A DNA stretch of 64,000 bases from Stutzerimonas stutzeri (GCF_009789555.1 NZ_CP046902.1:1938001-2002000), one strand, 5' to 3'; positions 39,168 through 48,610 are shown, counted from the first letter of the stretch. Notes: a model not told the origin generated them from the sequence alone. Translations and numbers: made by a program.

Positions 39168-39908
39168 ATGACAACAGCGACCTTTCGTTTCTACGCCAAG
39201 CTCAACGCGTTCCTGCCAGCCGAGCGGCGTGGCCAGGCGTTTCGTTGCTCATGCGCGCAGGCCGCAACCCTCAAACACATGATCGAGGCGATAGGAGTGC
39301 CGCATACCGAGGTGGCACTGGTGCTGGTCGACGGCGATCCGGTCGGGCTGGACAGGCGGATCGAGGAGGGTGATCGCATCGCCGTCTATCCGAAATTCGA
39401 ACGGCTGGAGATCACGGGCCTGACGCCCGTGCCCGCGCCGCCTGGCGGACCGCCGCGATTCGTTGCCGACGCGCATCTCGGCGGTCTCGCCAGGCTGTTG
39501 CGCATGGCCGGTTTCGATACCAGGTTCGACAACCGGTACGAAGACGCGGCGATGGTCGCGCTGGCCAACCGCGAAGGGCGGGTGTTGCTGACCCGTGACC
39601 GCGCCTTGCTCATGCACCGGGCGGTCAGGCATGGCTGCTATGTGCACGCGCTCAAGCCAGCGGACCAGTTGCGTGAAATCTACCAGCGCCTGGACCTGGC
39701 TGCGCACGCACGCCCCTTCACCCTGTGCATGCGGTGTAACGCGCCGCTCTGCGCACTGGACAGGCAGGCCGTGCGCGACCGCGTGCCGCCACGGGTGTTG
39801 GAGCGTCATGAGCGGTTCGTCGGCTGCAATGGCTGCGGCAGGATATTCTGGGAAGGGACGCATTGGCAGGACATGCGCGCCATGCTGGGTTCGCTGACAA
39901 GCGGCTGA
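39168..39908 (+). CDS. Mut7-C RNase domain protein with N-terminal ubiquitin/MoaD-like fold
   Basis: 246 residues. Residues 1-80 fit a beta-grasp (MoaD-like) fold: TATFRFYAKLNAFLP, VALVLVDGDPVGLDRRIEEGDRIAVYP. Residues about 98-180 are a Mut7-C PIN-like RNase domain (FVADAHLGGLARLLRMAGFDTRF and LLTRDRALL), and the tail has a zinc ribbon, CMRCNAPL and CNGCGRIFW. These domain combinations are known as single proteins of unknown role; RNase activity is predicted. It follows the TauE/SafE gene on the same strand. Confidence 0.82.
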   Translation: MTTATFRFYAKLNAFLPAERRGQAFRCSCAQAATLKHMIEAIGVPHTEVALVLVDGDPVGLDRRIEEGDRIAVYPKFERLEITGLTPVPAPPGGPPRFVADAHLGGLARLLRMAGFDTRFDNRYEDAAMVALANREGRVLLTRDRALLMHRAVRHGCYVHALKPADQLREIYQRLDLAAHARPFTLCMRCNAPLCALDRQAVRDRVPPRVLERHERFVGCNGCGRIFWEGTHWQDMRAMLGSLTSG

Positions 39909-40024
39909 GCGCGACCGAATGCGTGGCGCTCAGCCGTCGAGGCGATTCCCGTGCGGGTCGGGTTCGGCTCGTCGGTGTCGCTGCGTCAGCATGCTCGCCC
40001 GTCCCAGCCGCTGGCGTGGATCGC

Positions 40025-40450
40025 TCAGGCGTGTTCGCAGTTGATCATCCAGGAGACGCCGAAGCGGTCCACCAGCATGCCGAAACGCTCCGCCCAGAAC
40101 GTCTTCTCAAGGGGCATCACGACCTGCCCGCCTTCGGCCAGCCCGTTGAACAGGCGATCACACTCGGCGATGCTCTTCGGGTGCAGGGAAATGGAACAGC
40201 CCTTGATGCCTTCGTACGGGCCGCCACCACAGGCTGCGTCGCCGGGCATGGTGTCGGAGGCCATCAGCTGGTATTCGCCCAGGTTCAGGCAGACGTGCAT
40301 GATCCGCTCGCGATGCTCGGCAGGGAAATGCTCGGCTTCTGGTGCCTGCGCGAAGGTCATCATTTCCAGCGTGCCGCCCAGCACCCGCTGGTACAGCGTG
40401 AAGGCGTCGCGCGCCTGGCCATCGAAGGTCAGATAGGGGGTGATTTTCAT
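40025..40450 (-). CDS. VOC family protein (PhnB-like)
   Basis: 141 residues, MKITPYLTFDGQARDAFTLYQRVLGGTLEMMTF..., with the PhnB/3-dmu-9_3-mt VOC fold ending in WMINC. This group is of uncertain function; despite the name it is unrelated to C-P lyase genes here. A good AGGAG ribosome site precedes the ATG at 40450. It is 19 bp downstream of a YciI-like gene on the same strand, a pairing commonly seen. Confidence 0.85.
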   Translation of the reverse strand: MKITPYLTFDGQARDAFTLYQRVLGGTLEMMTFAQAPEAEHFPAEHRERIMHVCLNLGEYQLMASDTMPGDAACGGGPYEGIKGCSISLHPKSIAECDRLFNGLAEGGQVVMPLEKTFWAERFGMLVDRFGVSWMINCEHA

Positions 40451-40469
40451 CAGTGCTCTCCTGTTCGGG

Positions 40470-40889
40470 TTATTGGGGAATCCGCGCGCGTAGCCGCGCT
40501 TCCTGCTCGCGCAACTCGGGGGTGAGTTCGGCGCCGAAGTCTTCGGCTTCGAAAATCTGGCGAATCTCGATTTCCGATTCGCCGAGGGCGGACGCAGGGC
40601 AACGCTTCACCCAGTCGATTGCCTCTTGCAGCGACCCGGTCTGCAACAGCCAATAGCCTGCGATCAGCTCGCGGGTCTCGACGAAGGGGCCATCGATCAC
40701 CGAACAGCGCCCTTCGCTGAAGCGCACGCGTGCACCCCGACTGCTCGGATGCAATCCCTCCCCGCCGAGCAGAACGCCCGCGTTGGCCAGTTCTTCGTTG
40801 TACCGACCCATGGCCGTGAGGACGTCCTCGCTGGGCATCACACCCGCTTCGGTATCCTGGTTGGCCTTGATCATCACCATGAAGCGCAT
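40470..40889 (-). CDS. YciI-related DGPF-domain protein
   Basis: 139 residues. The DGPFVETRELIAGYWLLQ segment (about 66-83) is the DGPF signature of YCII-related proteins, a ferredoxin-like fold. The group often neighbours ECF sigma factors; none is present here. Function is unknown. The ATG at 40889 follows GAAGGAG. It forms an operon with the downstream PhnB-like VOC gene. Confidence 0.85.
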   Translation of the reverse strand: MRFMVMIKANQDTEAGVMPSEDVLTAMGRYNEELANAGVLLGGEGLHPSSRGARVRFSEGRCSVIDGPFVETRELIAGYWLLQTGSLQEAIDWVKRCPASALGESEIEIRQIFEAEDFGAELTPELREQEARLRARIPQ

Positions 40890-41023
40890 CGTCCGACTCC
40901 TTCATCGATTGGGAGAATCAGCCTAGACGGATCTGCACGAGATTCCGCTGGCTCTGATCATTGGTCGACTGGGCGAGACGGGATTCGACACCGACCGGCA
41001 AAAAACCGAACGTCATGCCTGTA

Positions 41024-41728
41024 TCAGCTTCTGGGCGGAATATTCAGCCCCTTGGCCACGGCCGGACGGGCAACGAAGGTGTCGAGCACCCGCTGCACAT
41101 TGACGAAACGCTCGAACTCCACCAGCTCGCGTGCCTCGTAGAAGCCCACCAGGTTGCGCACCCAGGGAAAGGTGGCGATGTCGGCGATGCTGTAGCGCCC
41201 GCCCATGATCCACTCACGGCCTTCCAGGCGCTTGTCCAGCACGCCCAGCAGCCGCTGGCTTTCGGCGACGTAGCGATCACGTGGACGCTTGTCTTCGTAG
41301 TCCTTGCCAGCAAACTTATGGAAGAAACCCAACTGGCCGAACATCGGGCCTATGCCGCCCATCTGGAACATCAACCACTGGATCGTCTCGTAGCGGGCGG
41401 CCGCGTCCTCGGGCATGAACTGGCCGGTCTTGTCCGCCAGGTACAACAGGATCGCACCGGATTCGAACAACGCCAGCGGCTCTCCGTCCGGCCCGTTGGG
41501 ATCGAGGATCGCCGGGATCTTGTTGTTCGGATTCAGCGAGAGGAATTCTTCCGAGAGCTGGTCGTTGCTCTCGAAGCTGACCAGGTGCGCCTCATAGGGC
41601 AGCCCGGTTTCCTCCAGCATGATGGATACCTTTACGCCGTTGGGCGTGGGCAGGGAATACAGCTGCAGGCGATCGGGATAGCTGGCGGGCCATTTCTGGG
41701 TGACGGGGAAGGTGGACAGATCGTGCAT
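41024..41728 (-). CDS. Glutathione S-transferase-like protein (YghU/YfcG, Nu-class)
   Basis: 234 residues. The N-terminal thioredoxin fold carries LYSLPTPNGVKVSIMLEE (TPNG replacing a Tyr/Ser active site, typical of Nu-class GSTs), NKIPAI (cis-Pro) and ESGAILLYLADK; the C-terminal helical domain follows. Nu-class GSTs reduce disulfides using two glutathiones. I used the ATG at 41728 with GAGAGGGC ahead. It stands alone between the YciI gene and the divergent HIT gene. Confidence 0.88.
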   Translation of the reverse strand: MHDLSTFPVTQKWPASYPDRLQLYSLPTPNGVKVSIMLEETGLPYEAHLVSFESNDQLSEEFLSLNPNNKIPAILDPNGPDGEPLALFESGAILLYLADKTGQFMPEDAAARYETIQWLMFQMGGIGPMFGQLGFFHKFAGKDYEDKRPRDRYVAESQRLLGVLDKRLEGREWIMGGRYSIADIATFPWVRNLVGFYEARELVEFERFVNVQRVLDTFVARPAVAKGLNIPPRS

Positions 41729-41870
41729 GGTGCCCTCTCTTTGCGCAACGGAAGTCGAACGCTGAGGATAGCGGTTGCCGGCCGACGCGGTCATCGGCGC
41801 GTGCTGCTGGCCCTGCACCGATCGATGCCGCTATGGTTGAACACCTGATTCCTGCCATGGAGCACCGCCC

Positions 41871-42305
41871 GTGTCGTTGACCACTCCTTACGATCCGCAG
41901 AACATCTTCGCCCAGATCATCCGGGGCGATGCGCCTTGCTACAAGCTCTTCGAGGATGACGACGTGCTCGCCTTTCTCGATCTGTTCCCGCAGTCCTTCG
42001 GTCATGCGCTGGTGATCCCTAAACGGTCCGCAGCCTGCAACATCCTGGATGTGGATACCGAGGCGCTGTGCAAGATGATGGCCGTGGCGCAGCGACTCGC
42101 CCGCGTGATCGTCGATGAGTTGCAGCCCGATGGCGTACAGATCGCGCAGTTCAATGGCGCGCCGGCCGGGCAGACGGTGTTTCATATTCACGTGCATATC
42201 GTGCCGCGCTACGCGGGCGAGGGGCTGGGCATCCATGCCGCGGGCAAAGCCGAACCGGCGGAGCTGGAGAAACTGCAGGCACGGCTGGTGAAGTGGCTGG
42301 CGTAG
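41871..42305 (+). CDS. HIT family nucleotide-binding hydrolase
   Basis: 144 residues with the histidine-triad motif HIHVHIVP (about 104-111) and an upstream NIFAQIIRGDAPCYKLFEDDD block. The group contains nucleoside phosphoramidases and related hydrolases. The start is a GTG at 41871 with GGAG about 9 nt upstream; no in-frame ATG fits. It is divergent from the GST gene and nearly abuts the convergent DUF445 gene (24 bp). Confidence 0.88.
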   Translation: MSLTTPYDPQNIFAQIIRGDAPCYKLFEDDDVLAFLDLFPQSFGHALVIPKRSAACNILDVDTEALCKMMAVAQRLARVIVDELQPDGVQIAQFNGAPAGQTVFHIHVHIVPRYAGEGLGIHAAGKAEPAELEKLQARLVKWLA

Positions 42306-42329
42306 GCGTCTGCCCGGCTGCGGACGAAC

Positions 42330-43595
42330 CTAGCCGGTCGCCCACTGGGTCAACGCGTGCAGCGCCAGCCCGACCAGTCCGCCGACCAGGGTGCCGTTGA
42401 TACGGATGTACTGCAGGTCCTTGCCGACGCTCTGTTCCATCTGCTCGACCAGTTCGCCGCTCTCCCAGTTTTCCACGCGCTGGGCGATGTATGTGCCGAT
42501 CTGCGCGCGGTAGCGTTCGAGCAGCCCTGGCGCGGCGGCCATCAGTTGCTCGTTGATCCAGATACGCATTGCGGTATCGGCGGCCAGCGAGTCGCCCAGA
42601 CCCTGGGTCAAGGTGACGATACGCCTGCCAATGCGCGAGTCCGGATTCTGCAGGTCGGTCCGCAGCCATTCGGTCAGCTCTTGCCAGAGGGTGCGCAGGT
42701 AGTCGGTGGTGGCGGGGTGCTCCAATAGCTGGGCGACGATGCGCTCGACTTCAAGCCGGTAGGCCGGATCGTGTTTGAGCCGCTCGATATAATCGCCGAC
42801 ATGCTCATCGAAGCGGTCGCGCAGGGGGTGCCCGGGGTCGCCAGCGACCTCGGCGATCACCGCCGAAACGCCGTCGACGAACTTGTTGGCCGACCAGCCG
42901 CCCACCGCCTTGCCCAAGCCGAGGTAGCGCAGGGTGCGGACCTCGGCGGTGATGGCCTCGGCCACCAGCGCACGGGTGTCGTCATCCTGCAGCAGTGCGT
43001 CGAGCTTGATCAGCGCTTCATCGAGCATTGCCTGGTGTTTGCCCTGACGGGTGAGCATTTCCAGTACCTGACCGCAGACCGGCGCCAGGTCGATCTTGCG
43101 TGCGCGGTCGATCAGTTTGGCCTGGACGAAAGCCTGCACACGCTCATCCTGCAGCGATTGGACGCCGAAACGCGCCATGCCGGTTAGCTGGCGACCGACA
43201 GCGTCGGCGTTGGCTGGATGGCGCAACCAGTTGGCCAGGCGCCCACCGATATCCAGCGCGTGCAGCTTGGCCAATACCAGCGGTGTGGAAAGGAAGTGGG
43301 TGGTAATGAAGGTCGACAGGTTCCGCCCGATCCGGGCCTTGCTACGCGGGATGATCGCCGTATGTGGGATCGGCAGGCCGAGCGGGTGGCGAAACAGTGC
43401 CGTGACGGCAAACCAGTCGGCAATCGCGCCGACCATGGCCGCTTCGGCGAACGAGGCGAGGTAACCCCAGGCCCGGTGGCGCGGTTCCATGGCGGTGGCG
43501 ACGACATAAAGCAGGGCGGCAAGTAGCAGCAAAAGGCCGGCGACCAGCTTCATACGTGAAACCGGGGACTGCCAGCGACGTTGCAGAGGGCTCAT
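42330..43595 (-). CDS. DUF445 family membrane-associated protein
   Basis: 421 residues. An N-terminal membrane helix (about 15-33) and a short AEAAMVGAIADWFAVTALFRHPLGLPIPHTAIIPRSKARIG block, which is the DUF445 signature, precede a long helical region with repeated leucine-rich amphipathic stretches, ending in a second hydrophobic helix (about 400-418). DUF445 proteins are inner-membrane proteins of unknown function. The ATG at 43595 starts just upstream of the helix. It is convergent with the HIT gene. Confidence 0.87.
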   Translation of the reverse strand: MSPLQRRWQSPVSRMKLVAGLLLLLAALLYVVATAMEPRHRAWGYLASFAEAAMVGAIADWFAVTALFRHPLGLPIPHTAIIPRSKARIGRNLSTFITTHFLSTPLVLAKLHALDIGGRLANWLRHPANADAVGRQLTGMARFGVQSLQDERVQAFVQAKLIDRARKIDLAPVCGQVLEMLTRQGKHQAMLDEALIKLDALLQDDDTRALVAEAITAEVRTLRYLGLGKAVGGWSANKFVDGVSAVIAEVAGDPGHPLRDRFDEHVGDYIERLKHDPAYRLEVERIVAQLLEHPATTDYLRTLWQELTEWLRTDLQNPDSRIGRRIVTLTQGLGDSLAADTAMRIWINEQLMAAAPGLLERYRAQIGTYIAQRVENWESGELVEQMEQSVGKDLQYIRINGTLVGGLVGLALHALTQWATG

Positions 43596-43743
43596 GCGAT
43601 TGCTCTCGGTGGCGGCGGACGAGGCGAAGGCAGGCTCGGCCGGGCGGCCGACGGGTCTGCTCCTTCACAGCACAGACCCGGATGGGCGGGAGCGGGTTCG
43701 AACGCGCGCGTGGCGCGTTCAGTGGCGTGCCGGCGACCGCGAT

Positions 43744-44139
43744 TTATTCCTCGCCGTCGTCCTCTTCGCGCAGCAGCACGTAGGTGTCGTCATCCAGGCG
43801 CTCGCAGACATAGAACATCGAGATCGTGCCGTCCTGTTCGGTCACAGCGGCGTAATCATCGGCCTCGACGGTGAAGTAGCTCTTCGAGTCGGCACCGGCT
43901 TCGCTGGCGAATACGGCGGTGAAGAACGCCTCTTCGGGCATGTCGTCGAAATAGTCGGCGCGCGCCTTGGCGTCCCAGTCGGCTGGAGGTTCGAACTGCC
44001 CGGTGATGACCACGCGGGCATCGCCCAGGTCCTGCTCTTCACCTTCGGGATCGGTTTCATGGGCGCGGTAGATGGTGCAATTGAGCGCGTCCGGGTGGGC
44101 CAGAATGCGCTCGCGCGAAAAGGGTGGGTTGGCAGGCAT
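43744..44139 (-). CDS. Acidic protein of unknown function
   Basis: 131 residues, MPANPPFSRERILAHPDALNCTIYRAHETDPEGEEQDLGDARVVITG..., with no signal peptide or membrane span, a very acidic C-terminus (LLREEDDGEE) and no recognised domain. The ATG at 44139 was chosen because the upstream in-frame sequence is arginine-rich and non-coding-like. It is divergent from the next two small genes. Confidence 0.7.
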   Translation of the reverse strand: MPANPPFSRERILAHPDALNCTIYRAHETDPEGEEQDLGDARVVITGQFEPPADWDAKARADYFDDMPEEAFFTAVFASEAGADSKSYFTVEADDYAAVTEQDGTISMFYVCERLDDDTYVLLREEDDGEE

Positions 44140-44334
44140 GGGTGCAACTCCGATCACAGGTGGGATTGACGCAGTGTGGTGGACTCCAGAGGTCGCTGCA
44201 ATCGCAAGTTGGCGAGCGCGTCGGATTCTCCCGCCGCCACGACGATCGGACCACCGGCAAGTCGGTGAACGAACGCTGTCGGACCGGCACCGCTCCAATC
44301 CGATAGAACCCATTGCTCATACAGCGAGGCCGCC

Positions 44335-44487
44335 ATGAGCCAGACCCCCCAGGATCAACCCGAGCACGACAAGCCTGCCGATGAGTCCCCGGACGTCACC
44401 ATGACCGACAGCGGTGAAAAGGAACCGGGCGAGGACCCTGACTTCGACGATGCCGAGATCGACGAGGGTTCCGACAATCGCGGCTAG
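44335..44487 (+). CDS. Small acidic protein (50 residues)
   Basis: The frame reads MSQTPQDQPEHDKPADESPDVTMTDSGEKEPGEDPDFDDAEIDEGSDNRG. About a third of its residues are Asp or Glu, with no hydrophobic core, so it is probably disordered. A GCGAGG ribosome site sits upstream. The codon use matches the genome and it is closely followed by another small gene. No family is recognised. Confidence 0.55.
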   Translation: MSQTPQDQPEHDKPADESPDVTMTDSGEKEPGEDPDFDDAEIDEGSDNRG

Positions 44488-44536
44488 ACCCATCCCCGGG
44501 CGAGGCTCTGCCCGCGCACTAAGACCAGGAGCGCCC

Positions 44537-44758
44537 ATGGACAAGTACCACGTGAAGCCAACCCCGATGGGTTGGGAAATGACTGATCCTCAGTCCCACG
44601 AAACGATCATGCGAACCCTGACCAAAGACGAGATGTTCACCGAGCTGGACAGATTCATGGTGGGCAAGACGGCGTCGGTCGAGGTATACAGACGCGACGG
44701 CGGGCTGGAAGAGGAGCGGCCTTATCCCGGCAGCAGCCATCCGGTGTCGACCCGCTAG
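44537..44758 (+). CDS. DUF2188-like small protein
   Basis: 73 residues, MDKYHVKPTPMGWEMTD... to ASVEVYRRDGGLEEERPYPG. The start (YHV.P...GW) and the end (V.VYRRDGG..EER.Y) are like DUF2188, whose members are short, two-stranded-plus-helix proteins of unknown role. A CAGGAGCG ribosome site precedes the ATG at 44537. It lies 49 bp after the small acidic gene and could be cotranscribed with it. Confidence 0.7.
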   Translation: MDKYHVKPTPMGWEMTDPQSHETIMRTLTKDEMFTELDRFMVGKTASVEVYRRDGGLEEERPYPGSSHPVSTR

Positions 44759-44842
44759 GCTCGGGCCGTGGCATCCTTGTGCTGGCGGTCGAGGCGCGCC
44801 GTCTGCCATCACCGCTTTGCCTATCACATCGGAGAGTCCTGT

Positions 44843-45271
44843 ATGCGCTTGCCCTTGACCGTTGTTTCTCTGCTGGCGCTGGCCGGCTGTTCGTCATGGC
44901 AGGCTGATCCCGAAGACATCAAGCCCGTGCCGCAAGAGCGCCTGCGTGGGTACCAGACGCCGGTCGCCGAGGGCGGCGAATTGGTCGTGACCCGTGATTT
45001 CGGCTTGCGTGGCGGGGGGTGTTACGTGGCCCTGATGGTTGACCGCAAGCTCGCCGCACGCGTCCATGTCGGCGAGCAGGTTCGGTTGCAGGTGCCAGCG
45101 GGGATGCGCATCGTCAGCATCGAGTCCGATCCGGAGGACGATACGCTCTGTGGCATGGGCAGGCTGCTGCGCGAGAAGGCGACACGGATCGAGACGGGCG
45201 AGACGCTGTACTTTCGCATCAGTACCGACAACCGCATCGGATTCGACATTCAGCAGGTCGAGTCCCGCTAG
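44843..45271 (+). CDS. Lipoprotein of unknown function
   Basis: 142 residues with a short lipoprotein signal, MRLPLTVVSLLALAGCSSWQ. The lipobox LAGC places the lipidated cysteine at residue 16, followed by Ser-Ser, an outer-membrane-type signal. The mature part has two more cysteines (GGGCYVAL and DDTLCGMG). No catalytic motif was recognised. A CGGAGAG ribosome site precedes the ATG at 44843. Confidence 0.8.
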   Translation: MRLPLTVVSLLALAGCSSWQADPEDIKPVPQERLRGYQTPVAEGGELVVTRDFGLRGGGCYVALMVDRKLAARVHVGEQVRLQVPAGMRIVSIESDPEDDTLCGMGRLLREKATRIETGETLYFRISTDNRIGFDIQQVESR

Positions 45272-45499
45272 ACGACACGCGGCGGCTCTATCGCAACGAT
45301 CCGCGCGGATTGCGATGGAACACCGCGAAACATACTGGCCTCGGTCTCGCGGAACCTTCCATGGGATTTCATGCTTCCATATAGCCGCAAGCGTTGTGCT
45401 TGAGCCTCTGGAGGCGCGTGCGCTCCGTCAGCGGGGCTCGTCCTGCACAGCGACCTATTCGCCCACGCGGCCGCGCGGCCGCCTTGAAGGAGTCGATGC

Positions 45500-46510
45500 G
45501 TGAAAAAAGCCATGTCCTCCCTGATGCTCGTCGCCGGGCTTGCGATGATTCCGACGCTGCAAGCCGAGCAACGGCCGACCTACGGGCCACAGCTCGAAGG
45601 GTTCAGCTATCCCCATCCGATCGAGCGTTTCGAGTTCTCCTCGCAGCGACAGACGCTGTCCATGGGTTATATGGACGTGAAGCCCGCACGCCAGGCCAAT
45701 GGCCGCACCGTGGTGCTGATGCACGGCAAGAATTTCTGCGCAGCGACCTGGGAGCAGAGCATTGCGGTGCTGGCGCAAAATGGCTATCGAGTGATCGCAC
45801 CCGACCAGATCGGTTTCTGCAGCTCGAGCAAACCCGAGGGTTATCAGTTCAGTTTCGCTCAGCTGGCGCACAACACCCAGGCGCTGCTGGCGTCGCTGGA
45901 TATCGATCAGGTCACCCTGATCGGTCATTCGATGGGCGGCATGCTGGCTTCCAGGTTTGCCCTCAACTACCCGCAGGCGGTCGAGCAGTTGGTGCTGGTA
46001 AACCCCATCGGTCTGGAAGACTGGCAGGCCGAAGGCGTGCCCTATGCGTCCATCGACGACCTGTACGAGGGTGAACTGAACACTGATTTCGAGAAGATCA
46101 AAACGTACCAGCAGAAGTTCTACTACAACGGCGACTGGAAGCCGCAGTACGACCGCTGGGTGGATATGCTCGCCGGGATGTATGCCGGCGACGGCAAGGC
46201 ACTCGTCGCATGGAACCAGGCTCAGACGTCCGAGATGCTATTCACCCAGCCGGTGATTCACGAGTTCGGAAAGCTCCGCATGCCCACGTTGCTGCTGATC
46301 GGTGGCAAGGACCGCACGGCACCGGGCGCCAATCGTGCGCCTGGCGCGCTCGCGCAACGCCTGGGCAACTACCCCGAGCTGGGCAGGCGGGCCGCCGCGA
46401 TGATTCCTGACGCCACGCTGGTCCCGTTCCCCGAACTGGGGCACTCGCCGCAGGTCGAGGCGCCGGAGGTGTTCCACAAGGCATTGCTGAAAGGTCTCGG
46501 CTCGCGCTGA
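45500..46510 (+). CDS. Exported alpha/beta hydrolase
   Basis: 336 residues with a signal peptide (MKKAMSSLMLVAGLAMIPTLQAEQ, cleavage after QA). The alpha/beta hydrolase fold is supported by VVLMHGKNFCAATW (oxyanion region), GHSMGGMLASRF with the nucleophile serine (about residue 145), and a GHSPQVEAPE histidine near the end. It should be periplasmic, acting on an ester or amide. GTG at 45500 is the start, with AAGGAG upstream. The substrate is unknown. Confidence 0.87.
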   Translation: MKKAMSSLMLVAGLAMIPTLQAEQRPTYGPQLEGFSYPHPIERFEFSSQRQTLSMGYMDVKPARQANGRTVVLMHGKNFCAATWEQSIAVLAQNGYRVIAPDQIGFCSSSKPEGYQFSFAQLAHNTQALLASLDIDQVTLIGHSMGGMLASRFALNYPQAVEQLVLVNPIGLEDWQAEGVPYASIDDLYEGELNTDFEKIKTYQQKFYYNGDWKPQYDRWVDMLAGMYAGDGKALVAWNQAQTSEMLFTQPVIHEFGKLRMPTLLLIGGKDRTAPGANRAPGALAQRLGNYPELGRRAAAMIPDATLVPFPELGHSPQVEAPEVFHKALLKGLGSR

Positions 46511-46544
46511 CGGGGTAGCGGGCCTTGCCGTGCGCCTGGAGTCG

Positions 46545-48359
46545 CTAGAGTGGCCAGATCCAGAGGATGACGGGAACAGCCACCAGCACGACCACTATCG
46601 ACAGCGGTAATCCCAGGCGCCAGTAGTCACCGAAGCGGTAGCCGCCAGGTGCCATCACCAGTGTGTTGGACTGATGCCCGATGGGGGTGAGGAAGGCGCA
46701 GGAAGCGCCGATCGCCACGGCCATCAGCAGCGGATCGGCCGAAGACTCCATGCCCCGTGAAAGGGCGATGGCCACCGGCGCGGCGAGCACGGCAGCGGCA
46801 GCATTGTTGACGACGTTCGACAGCAGCATCACGCCAATCATCAGTATCGCCACGGTCGCGGCTGGAGGCGCTGCCTGGCCGATATCCAGCAGGGCGTCGG
46901 CGATCAGGCGCGAGCCTCCGGTGGTTTCCAGGGCCTCGCCGACCGGCAGCATCGCCGCGATCAGGACGATGATCGACATGTCGATGCTCTTGTAGATGTC
47001 GCCGTTGGGGACCAACCCGACGAGCACCATCGCCAGCGCGGCGCCGACCAGCGCAATGGCTGCGGGGACTACGCCGAGCGCGATCACCACCAGGGCGATT
47101 GCGAAGATGCTGCTGGCCAGCAGGACCTGGCGCGGAGCCGTGATGCGCAGGCCGCGCGAGGCCAGCGGCAGGCAACCGAGGTCGCTCAGTGTCGATTGCA
47201 GCTGATCCTCACGGGTCTGCAGCAACAGAATGTCGCCAGCGGCGAAGCGAATTTTGCTCAGCCGTTGCTGCAACCGCTGCCCTTGGCGCGCCACGGCCAG
47301 GACGTTCACCCCGTGGCGCTCGCGCAGCGCAAGGCCGGTGGCTGTGGTTCCCACCAGCGAGGAGCCGGCCGTGATGATGGCCTCGGCCAGCGCGCGTTCA
47401 CCTCGTTCCCCGCTCTGGTCCGACTTGTCCGGGTCCGCTTTTTCCTGCGCCTGGGCCTTGCTGTCAGCCTCGGCGGCCAATTGCAGGTGCGTCACGTCGA
47501 GCAAACGCTTGAGGCTGTCGGAGTCGGCCTCGACCAGCAGAACATCGTCATCGCGCAGCACTTCGTAGGTCGAGGGCATGCGCTGATGCCGCCCGGCCCG
47601 CACCAGGGCGATGACCAACACATCGGCTTCTTCGCCGCCCGCGACCAGAAGGTCGCGCAAGGTGCGCCCGACATACTTGCTGCCCGCTGGAAGCTTCAAC
47701 TCGGTCAGGTAGGCGCTGATCTCGAACAGCTCCTGGGCGCCGGCCTGATTCTCCCGGCGCGGCGTCAGGCGCCACAGTGCGGTGATGAACAGGACGCCAG
47801 CCACAGTGATTGCCAGGCCCACCGGCAGGAAATCGAACATGCCGAATGGCGTCTCGCCAACTTCGCGTCGATAACCGGCGATGATGATGTTGGGCGGCGT
47901 ACCGATCAGCGTGAGCGTGCCGCCGAGCAGCGAGCCGAACGCCAGCGGCATCAGCAGGTACGATGGCGAGCGGCCGCTCTGGCGCGACATCCATACGGCC
48001 ACCGGCATGAACAGCGCCAGCGCGCCGACGTTATTCATGAACCCCGAGCACAGCGCAACGATGCCGGTGAGCGTCAGCACCTGGATCCACGGACGGTCGC
48101 CAACCTTGGTGAGGTGGCGCGCCAGTGCGTCCACCACGCCGCCGTTGAGCAAGCCGCGGCTGAGCACCAGTACCGCCGCCACGGTGATGACCGCCGGGTG
48201 ACCGAGGCCCATGAAGGCTTGTTCCGGCGGGATGATACCGGCGAGGGTCACGACCAGCAGGGCGCCGAGCGCGACGATGTCGTAACGCCAGCGATTCCAC
48301 GCGAACAGGCCCAATGTCGTGGCCAGCACGGCGAATACGATCAGCTGATCGCTTTGCAT
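46545..48359 (-). CDS. SLC13-family transporter with TrkA-C domains
   Basis: About 604 residues. Two groups of membrane helices (residues 5-205 and 405-604) flank a cytosolic region with two TrkA-C (RCK-C) domains, seen as KYVGRTLRDLLVAGGEEADVLVIALVRAG and ALRERHGVNVLAVARQGQRL. Helical motifs SGFMNNVGALALFMPV and LSNVVNNAAAAVLAAPVAIAL match the paired NxxxA-type hairpins of SLC13/DASS sodium:anion (sulfate, dicarboxylate) carriers. I chose the ATG at 48359 with TTTGGAG upstream; a TTG at 48371 is less likely. Substrate unknown. Confidence 0.87.
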   Translation of the reverse strand: MQSDQLIVFAVLATTLGLFAWNRWRYDIVALGALLVVTLAGIIPPEQAFMGLGHPAVITVAAVLVLSRGLLNGGVVDALARHLTKVGDRPWIQVLTLTGIVALCSGFMNNVGALALFMPVAVWMSRQSGRSPSYLLMPLAFGSLLGGTLTLIGTPPNIIIAGYRREVGETPFGMFDFLPVGLAITVAGVLFITALWRLTPRRENQAGAQELFEISAYLTELKLPAGSKYVGRTLRDLLVAGGEEADVLVIALVRAGRHQRMPSTYEVLRDDDVLLVEADSDSLKRLLDVTHLQLAAEADSKAQAQEKADPDKSDQSGERGERALAEAIITAGSSLVGTTATGLALRERHGVNVLAVARQGQRLQQRLSKIRFAAGDILLLQTREDQLQSTLSDLGCLPLASRGLRITAPRQVLLASSIFAIALVVIALGVVPAAIALVGAALAMVLVGLVPNGDIYKSIDMSIIVLIAAMLPVGEALETTGGSRLIADALLDIGQAAPPAATVAILMIGVMLLSNVVNNAAAAVLAAPVAIALSRGMESSADPLLMAVAIGASCAFLTPIGHQSNTLVMAPGGYRFGDYWRLGLPLSIVVVLVAVPVILWIWPL

Positions 48360-48610
48360 GGATAACTCCAAAAGACAGCTGTGCCCGCGACCGGGAGCGG
48401 AAGGCGGATGAGCAGAGCATTGGATGGAGGCACGCGCCGCAGCGGTGCCACGTTAGCCCGATGATGGACCGCTGGGCCAGCGTTGCGTTCGTCGCCAGGC
48501 CGCTGGGCACAACGCATCGTACCGCTCCGGGTTGCGGTCCGGCCGCCGAGCGGGTCAGAATTCACGCCAGCGGGCACGTCGCACCAGCGCCCACGGAGCG
48601 AAGACCGTCT

